Source: Uranotaenia lowii
Lineage: Eukaryota; Arthropoda; Insecta; Diptera; Culicidae
DNA: 64,000 nucleotides
Reading direction: 5' to 3'
Assembly (NCBI RefSeq): GCF_029784155.1
Contig: NC_073693.1
Location: 230,259,621-230,323,620 of the forward strand
The position numbers and the translations under genes are program-made. Under the pieces are notes generated by a model, which was not told the DNA's origin, ran no database searches, and was given only the letters and a program-made list of their open reading frames with translations. Numbering within the stretch: position 1 is the first letter of the stretch; every line of letters begins with the position of its first letter. Below are positions 34,010-46,738 of the stretch, one piece after another.

Positions 34010-34184
34010 GATCTTTCCTACTATTGATCTGTCTTGTTTCTCTATAACCAGCACCACCCATCGACTCGGGGGTAACCGTAAGTTGCGGCAAACCCTAAGC
34101 TACCGACCATGTGCTCGTTCGGCTAAAATCCCGAGTCGATGGGTGGTGATAGAGAAACAAGAGAGATCAATAGTGGGAAAGATC
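34010..34184. repeat. 175-bp foldback (inverted repeat)
   Basis: Arms 34010-34070 and 34130-34184 are near-complementary (GATCTTTCC...CCCATCGACTCGGG against its inverse). One arm has a few extra bases. The loop is about 60 bp. No target duplication was recognised. Confidence 0.75.
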
Positions 34185-34277
34185 TAATTTCTAATTCTAA
34201 TTTGATTTATTTAGAGAGGATTTTAACAGCAGCTGTCATTCGTCCTCTGTACGTGTTTCTTACATTTCAACTTAATA

Positions 34278-34970
34278 TTAAATTTTTCGAATTAAACTTG
34301 CACTGTTCAAAAATTTTATGAGGTTTTCTTCATTTGCTGGGTTTAATGCTGCTTCCACGTTGTATCCAATACCGCTGGTTCGTCTTTCAGTTTCATGTTC
34401 TCTGCATTCTCCAATAATATGTTGAACAGTGAGTGGCTCGTTACAGGTAGCGCAAGTTTGTATCCCTTTTGAAAAGAATTCGGCATGGGTGATTGCAGTG
34501 TGACCAATCCGCAGTCTGGTCAATGCTCGTCGCTCCATTGGGTTTCTCCTGTCATTCCAAGCTAACGTACTACTTTTGACTCTTCGAAGGAACAGTTGCC
34601 TGTTATCATTCCAGTCTACCTCCCATTTCATTTGTACTTCATCTCTCACCCAGTTTATGATATCTTGAGCTGGAATATCCGTTGAGATCATAGGTCCAAT
34701 TCTGCCTTGCGCAGCTAATTCGTCCGCTTTGGAATTTCCATCAATCCCAACATGGCCAGGTATCCAACATAAAGTACCTTTTAGTTTGCGCAACTCTTGC
34801 TCTATACTTTGAACCCATGGATGTGTTGATTTTCCCGATTCCACTGCAGCCAACACGCTGGCAGAGTCAGAAAAAATTACACTTTTGTACCGAGATTTAC
34901 TTGAAAGATTTTTCAGTGCGTAGAGTATCGCCATTGCTTCGGTGGGAAAGATCACATGCGGGCTGCGTCC
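34278..34970 (-). pseudogene. I-type LINE ORF2 C-terminus: RNase H and CCHC tail
   Basis: The open minus-strand frame contains RNase H motifs TEAMAILYAL (Glu), SDSASVLAAVES (Asp) and WIPGHVGIDGNSKADELA (His and final Asp). A C-terminal domain with CATCNEPLTVQHIIGEC follows, a CX2C...H...C motif usual at the ORF2 end of LINEs with RNase H. The strand carrying the first catalytic Asp is missing, so the copy is 5'-truncated at about 34970-34995. The frame itself is unbroken. It degrades the RNA strand in RNA/DNA hybrids during target-primed reverse transcription in full elements. Confidence 0.85.
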
Positions 34971-34994
34971 CAGCAAACATTTTTGTAGGTACAT

Positions 34995-35451
34995 TTCTCA
35001 ACCAACTTTGCTATACGCTTCATATACATTATAAAATCATCTTATATAACTCGAAAAAACAGCATTTACGTACTAAAGTGGAGGCAATATACATACATAT
35101 TTTTAACTTCTGGCTTATGCGATAAGTGTTGCAAAAATTGGACGATATACAACACCTTTTACCGTACATCCTGACAGCATGCGAGAGAGCGCAAGTTTTG
35201 CTCTCAATGCATGCAAACCGTTGCCAGCGACAATATTTGCTGCTTCTCTCATTGGACAGTTTAACCAAACGGACCCTCTGATTTTTAGAAATCCGGTTGC
35301 ACTGCTAATCGCAGAGAGACAACAAGGTTGTTTTCTCACTTGAATCCCGCACGCGGGAGACAAGTTTGCAAACATGGCGCAATTTTGTCATATACGAGTC
35401 GGTAGACTTTAACTAACCATTTTTACAATCATTTACTTGGTTTGGTAGGAA
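34995..35451. other. Unassigned sequence between two LINE fragments
   Basis: Starts with CCCAGCAAACATTTTTG, which recalls MITE ends, but no inverted partner was found. No gene. Confidence 0.35.
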
Positions 35452-37700
35452 TTAGGTACGATTCGCATTAACATTGTTAACGAGTTGAGCTGACATTTCT
35501 AATGCGATGTTATGTTTGCTGGGCGTCCATCTTGCGTTGTTCGATGCATCCCATTGCTCCTGCCACTCGATGATTGACGCTGCTCGTTGAATTTTACGCA
35601 CACCTCTGACAGGTCTTGCTTTGCAACACTCCATATCCTCCGCCAGAGTTAAGTCGATGGAAGTCATACTGGCGATGACTAAAGCTGCATTTACTAATAT
35701 AGTCCTGTATGCACAAGAAACTCGCATGGCTATCAGCCAATGTGTGCTCCGTAATTTGGATCTGTTGTGCTCTACCTCTAAGGCGGACCTCCAGGCCGCT
35801 CCTTCGTCTCGTAGTTTCGACAGTGCTACCCTCGCAAGGAGACGTTTCTTGCTTCTCTTTGGACCATGGCAGTTCGGCTTAATCCAGGCCAATGAATCTA
35901 TAACTTTCCTTTCACTTTCACAACATTATTTGACATGCGCATCAAAACTTAAGCGATTGTCGACCAAGGTATTTAAGCTGCTGTTTCGAAGATGTCGTGT
36001 GCCCTCCAATAGTAATCTCCATGTGCGGCACAACTCTTTTATTGGTCACGAGCAGAATTACGGTTTCATGGTGAGCTATCTGAAGCTTATCTCCCTCCAT
36101 CAAGATGCCACACTTTTTACGGACACCGTTGCAAAGTCTTCTACCTTCTCGATTGTTTCGCCAGTGATCATGAGCACGATATCGTCAGCAAATCCGGCTA
36201 TCTGCACACCTGCTGGTAGTTTCAGCGTTAACACCTCACTATACATGGCATTCCAAAGCACAGGTCCGAGTATGGAACCCTGTGGAACACCCCCTGTTAG
36301 GGCAGTAGATCGTAACCCAGCTTCGGTTTCGTACGTCAGGATTCAATTTTCGAAGAAGCTTCCTATTATCCTGCAGAGAGTATTGGGAACAAGCATCCTG
36401 TGAAGCGCTTTGGCAATCGCTTCCCAGCTGGCATTGTTTAAGGCATTCTTAACGTCGATTGTCACAATGGCGCAGTGACGAACACCTGTCCGCTTCTTTT
36501 TATATGCGCGCTTCGCGTACTCTGTCACCATGCGGATGGCGTCCACCGTAGATCTCCCTTTCCGAAAACTGAACTGTCTGTCCGACAGTCCACTTCCGCC
36601 CTCTGTGAGAAAATAAGTCTGTTTAATATTATCCTCTCCAGTAGCTTACCAAGGGTGTCCAGCAGACAAATGGGTCTATATGATGATGGATGCCCTGGGG
36701 GTTTTCCAGGTTTCGGTAGTAGCACCAACTTCGTGCTTTTCCACGAATTGGGAAAAGATCCCTCGTCGAGACACTTTTGTAGCACCACTCTGAAGGTATC
36801 CGGAATGGTCTGTACCGCCACCTTCAGCACTGCATTTGGGATTCCGTCCGGACCAGGGGCCTTATTCACCGCAAGTTTCTTAGCGATAGCCACAAGTTCT
36901 TCGTTCGTTACTGGCTGGATGTCGTGGGCACCCGCGTCGTACGGGGTAAGTGGCCACTGCGTCGGGCCATGCTGCGGGAAAAGATGTGCAACGATCTCTC
37001 TCAGTTTTTCCGGACACTTTTCGGTCGGCAACCTTGGGCCACCGAATCTCGCCAGTGCAACTCTATAGGCTTGGCCCCATGGGTTATCGCTCTGTAGCAG
37101 TTTTCTTTGCTTGTTTTAATAGCTCGCTTAAGTGCCACCCTGGCTGATCGGTAAACGGCACCTCTCGTTTCTCTATCGGCTTCGTTTCTCGCCCGTTGAG
37201 CTCGTCGCCTGGCTTTTAGACAGCTAGTACGAAGCTCAGCTATTTCTGAGGTCCACCAGTAAGCTGGTCGTCGCCACCACTTCGGTGTATTCCTTCTGGG
37301 CATGGTCATATCACATACCGCTACCATCATTTTCGTCAGCTGCTCAGCATTACGGACCTGCGATACTTCCTGCATGTTAATAGCTACGGTGCACACTTCC
37401 TTATCGAAAACTTTGGTCTTCCATCTCCGCTCATGGACTGGCAGTTGCCTTACTGACACTGGATTTCGGTCTCCTACGCTATAACGTATCGCCTGGTGGT
37501 CGCTGTGCGTATAATCGTCACACACTCTCCAATTCATGTCAGTTTTAGTGATGGGCTCGCAAGGGTGATATCTATCACTGACGTTCTGTCAGGCATTCCA
37601 TGCTTGCGATAGGTACTGGTAGATCCAGTGTGGCAAAGCTCAACCTCCAGTCTCGCGAAGGACTCTAGCAGACTGAGGCCCGCAAAGTATATGGCTACGA
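35452..37700 (-). pseudogene. R1-type LINE ORF2 (endonuclease tail, RT, C-terminal domain), decayed
   Basis: Minus strand, from the right: endonuclease C-terminus (SYTHSDHQAIRYSV-like sequence near 37500, with YTHSDHQAIR visible), a linker, then RT motifs: NKAPGPDGIPNAVLK, SYRPICLLDTLGKLLE, CAIVTIDVKNALNNASW, GGVPQGSILGPVLWN and the catalytic GFADDIVL (near 36175-36201). The C-terminal part has AMRVSCAYRTI and LTLAEDMECC, typical of R1-clade ORF2. Frameshifts separate the segments near 36340-36550 and 37000-37070. The 5' part of the ORF is absent (truncated near 37700), usual for LINE insertions. No 28S rDNA flanks are visible. Confidence 0.82.
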
Positions 37701-37719
37701 GTCAAGTTTCTACTATGTT

Positions 37720-39299
37720 TCACTGGGGGGATAAGATGTGGAAAAAGGGTCTCCCTTACAGTTTTATGCATTACACGAGAAATAATCGAACAAAAAAAAA
37801 CAAACTTAACAGGCAAGTACGAGAAATGTTATTTATATGCTTTGAGACCCCTCACTCTCTCCAACGGGAAGAGGGGAAAGAGGGGGAGGTTTTCATACAA
37901 TATTTTTGGATCACTTGAGAACTCATTATTCAAATTTAAAAGCAAATGGTATTAGAGTAGAATTTTTTTTTCTATGAATGTTTGAAGCTTCTATCTCCTT
38001 TCACTGATTCGATAGGGAGGGGGATAGGGGGATAGGGAGGAGAATGTAAAAGAATACGAGAAATGATTCTATGATTATTGAAAAACCCTTTTCACCTTCC
38101 AGTGGACCCCCACTGGGAAAATAGTTCCTCGCAATTTTTTGTATTACTTGAGAACTTATCCAACAAATGGAACCAAATTTGAAAGAAAAAGTCTTCGAGT
38201 ACAGAAAATGTGTCTATTTTTTAAAAGAAAAATTCCATACAGTACAGAGCCATTGATGGGGGAGCTTTATCGCATAGATTTAAAAACTTTTCAAGCTACA
38301 GAAACCATATTTTACATGTGAGGTTTTTTTTAAAGATTCATGACCCCTCCTTTTTTCAGAGGAGAAACGGGAAAAAGGAAAGTATATAAAGCTTTAAAAT
38401 TTATCAAGCAAATAGAGCCATATGTGAAATGTGATGTTATTTGATTTCGAATAATGTGGACCCTCCTCTCATTGCTGGGGAGAAAAGCTACTTATTTCAA
38501 AACAATCATTGAAAAAAATGTGATGTGAAAGCTCTCATTGTAAAGGTATCGAAAATTTATTTATAATTTTAAGAGGAGAAATCACCGTGAATTTGTTTTA
38601 TGAAATGAATTTGCGGCTTTATCGGTGAGGGTTAAAGAGTTGAAATGAAAGACGGATAGAAGATCAGTAGAAAATTCTAAGGTGGTGAAAAGAGCGAAGA
38701 GCATTTGAAATAGAAGCTTGACCACATGCTAAATTCTTTGTCCCACATCAATTAACTGTATTGAAGAAGTAGTACCCAATAGAGAAGGCACTACATTTTT
38801 CGATACAGTTAATTCTGGATGGTTCGACCGCCATGTGAGTGTGCACATGTGCCGAACGGACAAAAAAAACATCCGCACAAAACGAAAATAAGAAATCTAC
38901 CTAGCCATCGATGGAACGATATCGCACAATAGAAGACTTAACAGAGCAACCACATGCTAAATTTTTTGTCCGTTCGGCACATGTGCACACTCACATGGCG
39001 GTCGAACCATCCAGAATTAACTGTATCGAAAAATGTAGTGCCTTCTCTATTGGGTACTACTTCTTCAATACAGTTAATTGATGTGGGACAAAGAATTTAG
39101 CATGTGGTCAAGCTTCTATTTCAAATGCTCTTCGCTCTTTTCACCACCTTAGAATTTTCTACTGATCTTCTATCCGTCTTTCATTTCAACTCTTTAACCC
39201 TCACCGATAAAGCCGCAAATTCATTTTATTTATAATGAAACTATTTTCACACAGTTTATTGATTTTTAAAGGTGCAGCAAAGCACACCTGGTCAGCTAG
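37720..39299 (+). mobile_element. Helitron-like non-autonomous element, 3' end recognised
   Basis: The 3' end shows a short hairpin GGTGCAGCAAAGCACACC (39271-39288) followed eight bases later by CTAG at 39296-39299 and then T. Hairpin plus CTRR before T is the Helitron 3' signature. Upstream, degenerate units with ACTTGAGAACT, CAAATGG..CCAAATTTG and G-rich/C-rich blocks recur roughly every 200 bp. A 624-bp perfect palindrome sits near the 3' end. The 5' end (A/TC) was not located, so the left limit is approximate. No Rep-helicase frame. Confidence 0.5.
38603..39226. repeat. Perfect inverted repeat, 265-bp arms and 94-bp loop
   Basis: 38603-38867 and 38962-39226 are exact reverse complements as far as I compared them, with no gap (coordinate sums stay constant). 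Each arm contains a smaller imperfect palindrome AATTAACTGTAT...ATACAGTTAATT. The loop repeats part of an arm (ACCACATGCTAAATT). No protein frame fits. Confidence 0.9.
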
Positions 39300-39300
39300 T

Positions 39301-42300
39301 TTCTTTATAAAGAAGGATGAACCTTAAATCTAGTGCCGATACCGAGATTCTAACTAAGAACGCTTGGCCAAATTCAGCGCTTTGTTTTTTTATCCTTAAA
39401 TTCAAACAAAATTAAAAATTCATATATGTATAATGCCCTTGGAGCCAAAAGGGTATTAGAACATAAATGCTGGTTTCGAGAAAAATGCATTTGAACTTGT
39501 TTGAACTGTTGTGTTCCTATAAATTCCATAGATATTTTACATGCACTTTTTAATGAATATGATCCTCTAGAATGAAGGTAAATTATTTGATACTATTTTT
39601 ACGAAAAAGCAACATCGTTTATTTGACGTTACGACATATAATTTTTGAGTCTTGCACTTATACCTCAGGATGAAGACAATCTCTTCAAAAGACGATCTTT
39701 CTTCTAGATAATTATTAGAATAATTCGTGAAAGGCATTCATTTATTATTTTTCAATCATTGGAGGTTTTGTGCGCCTTTGTCTCATTAATTGGACATTGG
39801 AAATGGATTTCCACTTATAACGAGTTGAGGTTTAACAGGAAATTTCCAACTAGCACTTCAACCCAAATTAATTATTCTAAAACAATTCAATTGTTCATCA
39901 AGCATCTCTAGCAGTCGAGAATTTAGCACCACACTTAGCACATAAATGTTCCTTTTCACTAAAATGAACACTTTTCAGACTACAGGGTTTTAAAATTCGA
40001 TAAAAGTTGCAATTTGACACACGCTACTATGCATGTCAAGTCTTAAGAATATTACATTACAAAATTAGAGTTTTTTTTGGAAATAAAAACTCTTATTTAA
40101 ATTTCTATTCATCAACAATATACCTGTTAGATAACAAATAATCCGATTTATGATTTTATTGGTTCTAAAAAGTCAGTACAGTCCAGTTCCATGAAAGCCA
40201 TGCAATCATTATTTTATCTCCCGTGTTCTGTTTTTTTTTAACAACACGCATCGTTACTCAAAAATTTGCACAGCTCTCAAGGTATCTGGAATTTTCGGTG
40301 GCACTTATCGGATTTCAATATTTTTTCCTCTCTTGGGAAAATTTATTCGAATTCCTGCGCTCCATTCAACGGAACCACACATTCATTTCATGTCATTTCA
40401 CACACAATTCCAATAAAATTTCCCCCCCATTCAGCGCCCTGGCTGGGGGTTGGAACGATTAAACGAAAACCTCTCCCCTACCGGTATTTGTTAAGGAAAA
40501 AAATGCAACTAAAGTTAAAGATTTATTTTTCAATTGGTCCTAACAAAGGTTCCCTGTTACATTCAACCCAATTTTGTAATGTTTTTATTTTAATTTCTGA
40601 CATTTACATACGACCCTGCGAAAAAGCGTATGCAGAAACACTCGGTTGAAAGCATTTTGGTGTAAGTAACGAGTGGCACACTCTCGTTCGATTGTTTATT
40701 GATAAACATTGGTCGGTTTTTCGCTTTACCGGTATTTTGTATTTTTTTTCTACCTCTCGTTTTGTTTACCTGTCCTGTCAGCATTTTCAATGCTGTCAAG
40801 GAGAGAAATGTTGGAGAATGGGGGGATGATGAATGATCCAGCAAGGGGGGGCTCTGTCAATCGGATTTCAGATTATCGCACAGCTCACATCTTTGGTGTT
40901 GGCGTTAGCTACCAACATGCTGTTGCAGAGCATGCCAGCTCAACTCGTTGCTCTCAGCAGGTGTGTAAGCCGGACTGTGTCCAAACCTATTTGTGGATGC
41001 TGCCGGTTTGTTTATGTATCCTACATGCTTTTTTATTAGTATCCACATCATTCTTCTATCGAATGCAAACAAATGCAGGTGTGTTGCATGGAAAATTTTG
41101 TTGATTCATCGTTATGCGCGCCCAAGAGCTTTTAATGGACCTGCAAAAAGTCCAAATATTTGCTATCGTTTAGCAACTATAGATTTACTTATTGTGTTTG
41201 CATCAAAAACTAATTCATTGATTAAATAATGATGAAAATTTCTAAAAACTTCGAACTTTCTTAACGACTACAAAACGATCGACAAAAAACCATAACCTGC
41301 ACTTTATTTTTGGAATGGTGGTACCCATTTATTTGCATTTAATGCACAAAACATGAGCAAACAATAAACTGGGTTACCCGTTCAAAAAATCAAAAGGTTT
41401 CCAAATTACGATGCTGGGAGGCATGATTGCATGATTACTTGTTTGGCAGAGTACCAACCTTTCTTCGTGCGGCGAATAATAAAGATCATGCTGCAACGGC
41501 ATCATCCATCATGTGATCTTCATGTTTCATCGGGTTTTTTTTCGTCGTTGATCATCTTATTCCCAAACTTGGGATCGGTATGATTTAACAGAAAACAGAA
41601 CTGGTAAGTGGAACGGTAGATAAACCGGCTTAGTGCAGAGAAAATTCGAATGATGTAATCAAACAAACCGAAATGATTATTTAATTTAAAATTTATTAAA
41701 ATGAATAAGAATAATGCTTTTAACAAATTTATTGACAATTAGATTTTAAGTATGTTCAACTACCCTCCCATCATAAAATTAACCACGACCTACCATGAAA
41801 TAGCGCTAACTAAAAAAAAAGAGAAATGAAGTTTTCTATCTGGTTTAGCAGCAATAATGTTGTTGACGGCTCCAATCGAAAGATGCTGTTTTCTTTTCAG
41901 CACAGGTTTTTAAGTCTCCATGTTACAGATTTACCCTAAAATGCATGGTTTTGTTGATTTAAACAAAACATTGAAAAAAAAAAAGTCTAATTTATGTTTA
42001 TTTAAAAACAGTTTTTAATGCAACAAGTTGAAAAACGCAAGGTTTTTCAGCACGAGTCGTACAATTATGCAACGAGGCCTGTCAAAATGAAAAATTACGA
42101 TGAGTGATGAATATATCGTGTTTTGCTACGAGCTACATACACTTTTTTGAAATACCGTAAAATGCCTTCAGAGTCCAGTTTTTGAACATGAAAAAAAGAT
42201 TTTAGCTTTACCTTTAGAATAAAAACAGTGTCGAAAAGTAACATTGTTGACATCGTTTTGACAGTTTGGGGAATAGGGATACTTGATCCCTTTTTCTTAT

Positions 42301-42360
42301 TTTCATCATATCTTTTGAGGAAATTTTCGCAGATCGCCGTCTTTTGCGATTTTTGAATGC
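39301..42360. other. Gene-poor sequence with one MITE relic
   Basis: A diverged copy of the GAGCC-type MITE begins at 39429 (TATAATGCCCTTGGAGCC) and fades near 39672. The rest (39673-42360) shows no frame with recognisable domains, and may be host intergenic or intronic DNA. Confidence 0.4.
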
Positions 42361-42368
42361 GTGTAATG

Positions 42369-42818
42369 TAAGGCTGCCAGATTGTCCAGTTTTACCCGGG
42401 TTTGCCCGGATATTCAGTACAAAATTTGGGGACAGTTCGGCCCGGGCCGGTTGCCCGGATTTCAATGAAAAATGCCCGGATTTTGCCTGAATAAATTCAT
42501 TTCATTTGAAAAGTAAACAACAAAAAAAACTAATTGTGTTGCAAAATGTTTTATTTATGCTTCCAAAATGAAGTTTTTTGAGCAATTTTTATAAAAATTA
42601 TCATCTTAGTTTTTTTGGAAGCCTTAAATGCGATTTAAAATCTGTCAATGAATTATGACGCAAAAAAATTTTTTTTCAATTATTTTTCTTGATTTTTGAT
42701 GATCGATTTCTGAGTTTTGACTAAATTTTCCCAGATATTGCCCGGATTTTGGTCGTCAATTTTGAGATCAAATGCCCGGATTTTGCCAGGAAATTGCTGA
42801 AAAAATCTGGAAAGCTTA
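42369..42818. mobile_element. hAT-type MITE (hAT-C family)
   Basis: 450 bp with inverted ends TAAGGCTGCCAGATT and (complement of the right end) TAAGCTTTCCAGATT. An exact 8-bp duplication GTGTAATG lies at 42361-42368 and 42819-42826. Interior repeats TTGCCCGGAT several times. No coding frame. A divergent relative is at 2343-2648. Confidence 0.85.
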
Positions 42819-42868
42819 GTGTAATGTCAAGCTTATATGCTGTAAAAGTTAGTTCGATACATTAACCC

Positions 42869-44167
42869 GCACGGAGAAAAAAAACGACAGTTGTTCCAAT
42901 TATTTCAGCTTACCAATAATCGAAATGCAATTGATTTTTTCGCATTCAACTACTTTTATAATAGATTCAATTACAAACTTCTAATTGTCCTTACGCAATA
43001 AACTATCAATATAATGCATTCAACTGTATGATTAATATTATGCATTCAACTATAAATACAATAGATTCAACTACAAACTGCTGATTGACCTCATGCAATC
43101 AACTTTGAATATAATAGATTCAATTGTAATGGTATAATGGATTCAACTATAGAAATGATAGATTCAACTACAATTGTATGATTGATTATAGGCATTCATC
43201 TATATATATAATAGATTCAACTGTAGTAATATAATTGATTCAATTGTAAATATGATAGATTCAACTACAAGTGTATGATTGATTCTAGGTATTGAACCAT
43301 AAATATACTGAATAAAACTATATTGTGGATTCTGTTTTACTCCCACAGGAAACTAGCATTATGGTTAGTCAACGTATGATTGATTTATGTCATGATATTG
43401 AGTAAATTTTCCCCCCAAAAGGTCAATCTTCGCCGGGTGCAGAAGCACGGACGTCTTCCGGGACCGATTAGTTAAGAAGCGTAATTTCCTGGGCAACCAT
43501 GCATCAAGATCCAAAAAGAACAAAAGCGAAGGAACCAGGACGTGGACATCGAGATTTCCGGTCAGATTTTCTGGCATCATGGAGGCTAGAACGAACTAAA
43601 TGCAAAATCCTGAATTAATAAAATAAAAGAAAATAAAATGTATCCATAATATTATTCCGAAAAAGTGCATCAGATATGATAACTTCCGATATAAACAGAA
43701 ATAAAATGTACAATATTTATAGTTGACCTCTGTGAATCAATCATTGAAATAAGTTGAATCTATCATATTTATAATAAAATTAATCATATTAGTATAATTG
43801 AATCTATTTTATTTATAATTAAATCAGTTATATTATTATAGTTGAATCTATAATATTTATAATTAAATCAATAATATTATTACAATTGATTCTACTATAA
43901 TTATTGTTGACTGTATAACATCAATTGTGCATTATAGTTGAATTTATTTTATTTATATTAATGCACAAAATTAATCATACAACTATAGTTGAATGTATTA
44001 TAAACAATGTTGACTGTACAAAATCAATCAGATTGTCTATTATATGTATTCTTGAAATTTTAATAATTATAGTTAGCCGTGAAGCCGTGAAACAAACAAT
44101 CAGATATTTGATTGAATATAAGTGGACTATTGTTGGAAATACTATGCTTTTTTTCTCCGTGCGTAGA
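42869..44167. mobile_element. Foldback element with inverted subterminal repeat arrays
   Basis: The ends CGCACGGAGAAAAAAA are mutually inverted. The left 450 bp is a loose array of ATAGATTCAACTA-like units; the right 430 bp holds the same motif inverted (TAGTTGAATCTAT). The central 43330-43640 segment is less AT-rich. It carries TTTTACTCCCACAG/G, resembling a splice acceptor, and AATAAA motifs near its right edge. No target duplication was identified and no transposase frame. Confidence 0.75.
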
Positions 44168-46436
44168 TGAACTAGAAGCTATTTTGTGGGACTGAAAAAA
44201 AGTTATATTTTGAAAGTTAAAGAAGATTTCATCCTTGATTTACCCTTGAGGATGCCTTAAGCTTTGGCAAAAATCATGCAAAATCTAACGATAAAGTTCA
44301 ATAGATTTTTTTTTTGCCATTTCAGTTTTTAGTTCACTGTTTATAAGTGTTAGACAAAAACAGTTCTGAAAGTTTGTCTACTACACTATATTCATTGCAT
44401 ATTTAAATGCGCAATTTTCTTATTTTATGATAAAAGCACCTTTTTGAGTTATTTTTATCAGGAAATCATTGGATAAATATAATTTAGTGCTTAGCAATCC
44501 AACATCCACTCAGAAGAAAACTATGCATATGTATTTTCTGGACTCGAGGGATCGAATAAAACCGTAACATGCATTTTGGATTTTTTTTTAAATTGATAGG
44601 TTACTATTGCTTTCAATATATGGCACTAAGAAGTTCATATTGTCCTCTAACGATGTCAATCGTTGAAATAAATAATTTTTTTTTACAATTTTTGGTTTGC
44701 GAGCTGTTTCCAAAATGTTAAGTCGAATAGTAATAACCAAGAACATAAGTACCGAATTAGTTACAATAGTTTGCAAAATTAAAAAAAAATCATTAACTTT
44801 GTTAACTGCTTCAAATTATTAATGTGCAATCGGGCGCTTATAACGAAATAAAACTTGGAATCTCTCTTTGGAACATTGAAGTTAAAAAAAAATGGCTGTC
44901 GATCAATTCATCGAATTAACGGTAGAAAAAATTATGAAAAGGCATTTTTTCAGAAAAAAAGTTGTTTCATAGAAAAGATTTTAATTGATAATTTATCAAA
45001 AAGGGTTAAAAATTTAAATGGTCATGGTAATTTTACTAAAACAGTAATGTTGCATTTTTGAATAATTAATCGAACCGACACTAACATTTGTATAGACAGA
45101 ATTGAACATGATAAATCTTCCTCGCCACAAACTAAGCTTGACCATTAGCTTTCCAACTTTTTTCGTAATTGGTTGATTTTTTTTTTGAATATTTATCATT
45201 AAGCCTAAATTGAGACAAATTTTTCACCCCAACGCTGCAACATGATTGAACTCTAAATAAAAAAAAGATTGTATTTTGGCCGCAAATTGTCATCTTTAAC
45301 ACAATACGTAACCCTTCGTTTCATAAAGTAACAAATTTGCACAAATTAATGTATGGAAAAAGTGAAAAATCGTATTTAATTTAATTTTTTTTCCTTAATG
45401 TACACATTATAAGCGATTGTTTAAAATAATTTTCAAGGAAAAATAAAAAAAAATCATGAAATGAAGGGTTGAAATGTACGCATTGCGTGGTAGACAAAAA
45501 AAAGTCATTAATGAAAAACCAGTAAGTATTGCTTCCCTGTAGAAAAATATCTTGCAATCCCATTCACGCTAAAGATTTAACCTTCCTTTGCAGTTAGGGT
45601 TTCTGTAAGCGATATCTCAGCAAAGCTAGATATATGAAATGTTTTGATTTCTCCTAAAACAAAAAGCTCTACAATTTCTTATTTTCAGATTTTTGAATGG
45701 GGTTACCAGCTTCACCCATCAAAAAAAGATAACTAGCCGGTTGGGCTTATATTAGGATTATTGTTTTGGTTATAAAATTGAATCTACTGAGCCGAATCTA
45801 CGAACCTTAACACGACCACTTTGAAATCGTCAAAATGATTGCTATCAGATGCTATTTGATGAGATGAAATTTTGAACTTCGATTTTTTTTGGTCTTCAGA
45901 AAACGACGTTAAAACCAAGAAATCCTTCAAAATTTGGTGTTTTACATCAAAGATAACTCATTTTGTTTAAGTCGTACTGGAAAACTTTTGATTGATATGA
46001 ATTAAGATTGATTGAGAGAGCATTTCATGAGAATCAAGGAGTTTTAATGGAAAAAATGGTGTTCTGTTCAATTCCAACCGATAGTTACGAATAGCTTTTG
46101 AAGAGACTGATATAGTGACCAATTTAATCATAGAGTTTAAACAGGTTTATCGACTTTTACTTTACGCTTTTTGTTATTTTGACTTTCATTCTCGGATTCA
46201 GCGCACGAGTTCATATTAAAACTGATCTTTAGCTTCAGCACACTTAGTTCGAAGCTGCTGTAAACTAAATAGTAGAGTTTTCAAATCTGTTTGTCTACTG
46301 CATCAATAATGTAAAGTCGCGAGTGGCAACAATTGCAAGTTTTCGAAGAAAAAAAACTATTTTCAGAGAAAATTAATAAATTTTAGCACTCGGATTTCAA
46401 ATTTAAGTTTAAGTTATCGTTTAAAGATACAAGGAC
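44168..46436. other. AT-rich sequence, no gene seen
   Basis: Only short chance frames and homopolymer runs. No repeat with recognisable ends. Confidence 0.5.
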
Positions 46437-46441
46437 CTTTA

Positions 46442-46724
46442 TGTGTGGCGCTATATTTCATAGTCCTTCAATATTGGCAGTTAAGTTGGGCAATTACACT
46501 TTAATCCCACATCGTCATTGGCTATCCCCTCGTATGCCAACAGGCAGCCTTTCTCGTTATCCTCTTCCATCGTCATCCACGCAACCGACCTCTCGCTCAC
46601 GCTTCACAGCAAGCACGACGCTCGACGCACAGGTTGGATCTCAGGAACAGCGGCGACCGGAACATCGGAACAGATAACAAGGTATGACCCCCTAAGCCAC
46701 CTCTTGGCCGGACTGGACCGCACA
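46442..46724 (+). repeat. 5' LTR of the 46442-50380 element
   Basis: 283 bp, TG...CA, with short imperfect inverted ends TGTGTGG/CCGCACA. Confidence 0.88.
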
Positions 46725-46726
46725 TT

Positions 46727-46738
46727 TGGCGATCCTGC
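46727..46738 (+). other. Primer binding site of the non-autonomous LTR element
   Basis: TGGCGATCCTGC lies two bases inside the 5' LTR. It starts with TGG as expected for pairing with a tRNA CCA end. The tRNA was not identified. Confidence 0.55.

Noticed and set aside
42214..42465. 83-codon minus-strand frame
   Set aside because: It runs into the hAT-C MITE end and has no recognisable motif.
46441..46677. Small duplicated ORF (78-83 codons) at 46441 and 50082
   Set aside because: Both copies lie within the LTRs and start outside the same context; no coding signal beyond repetition.
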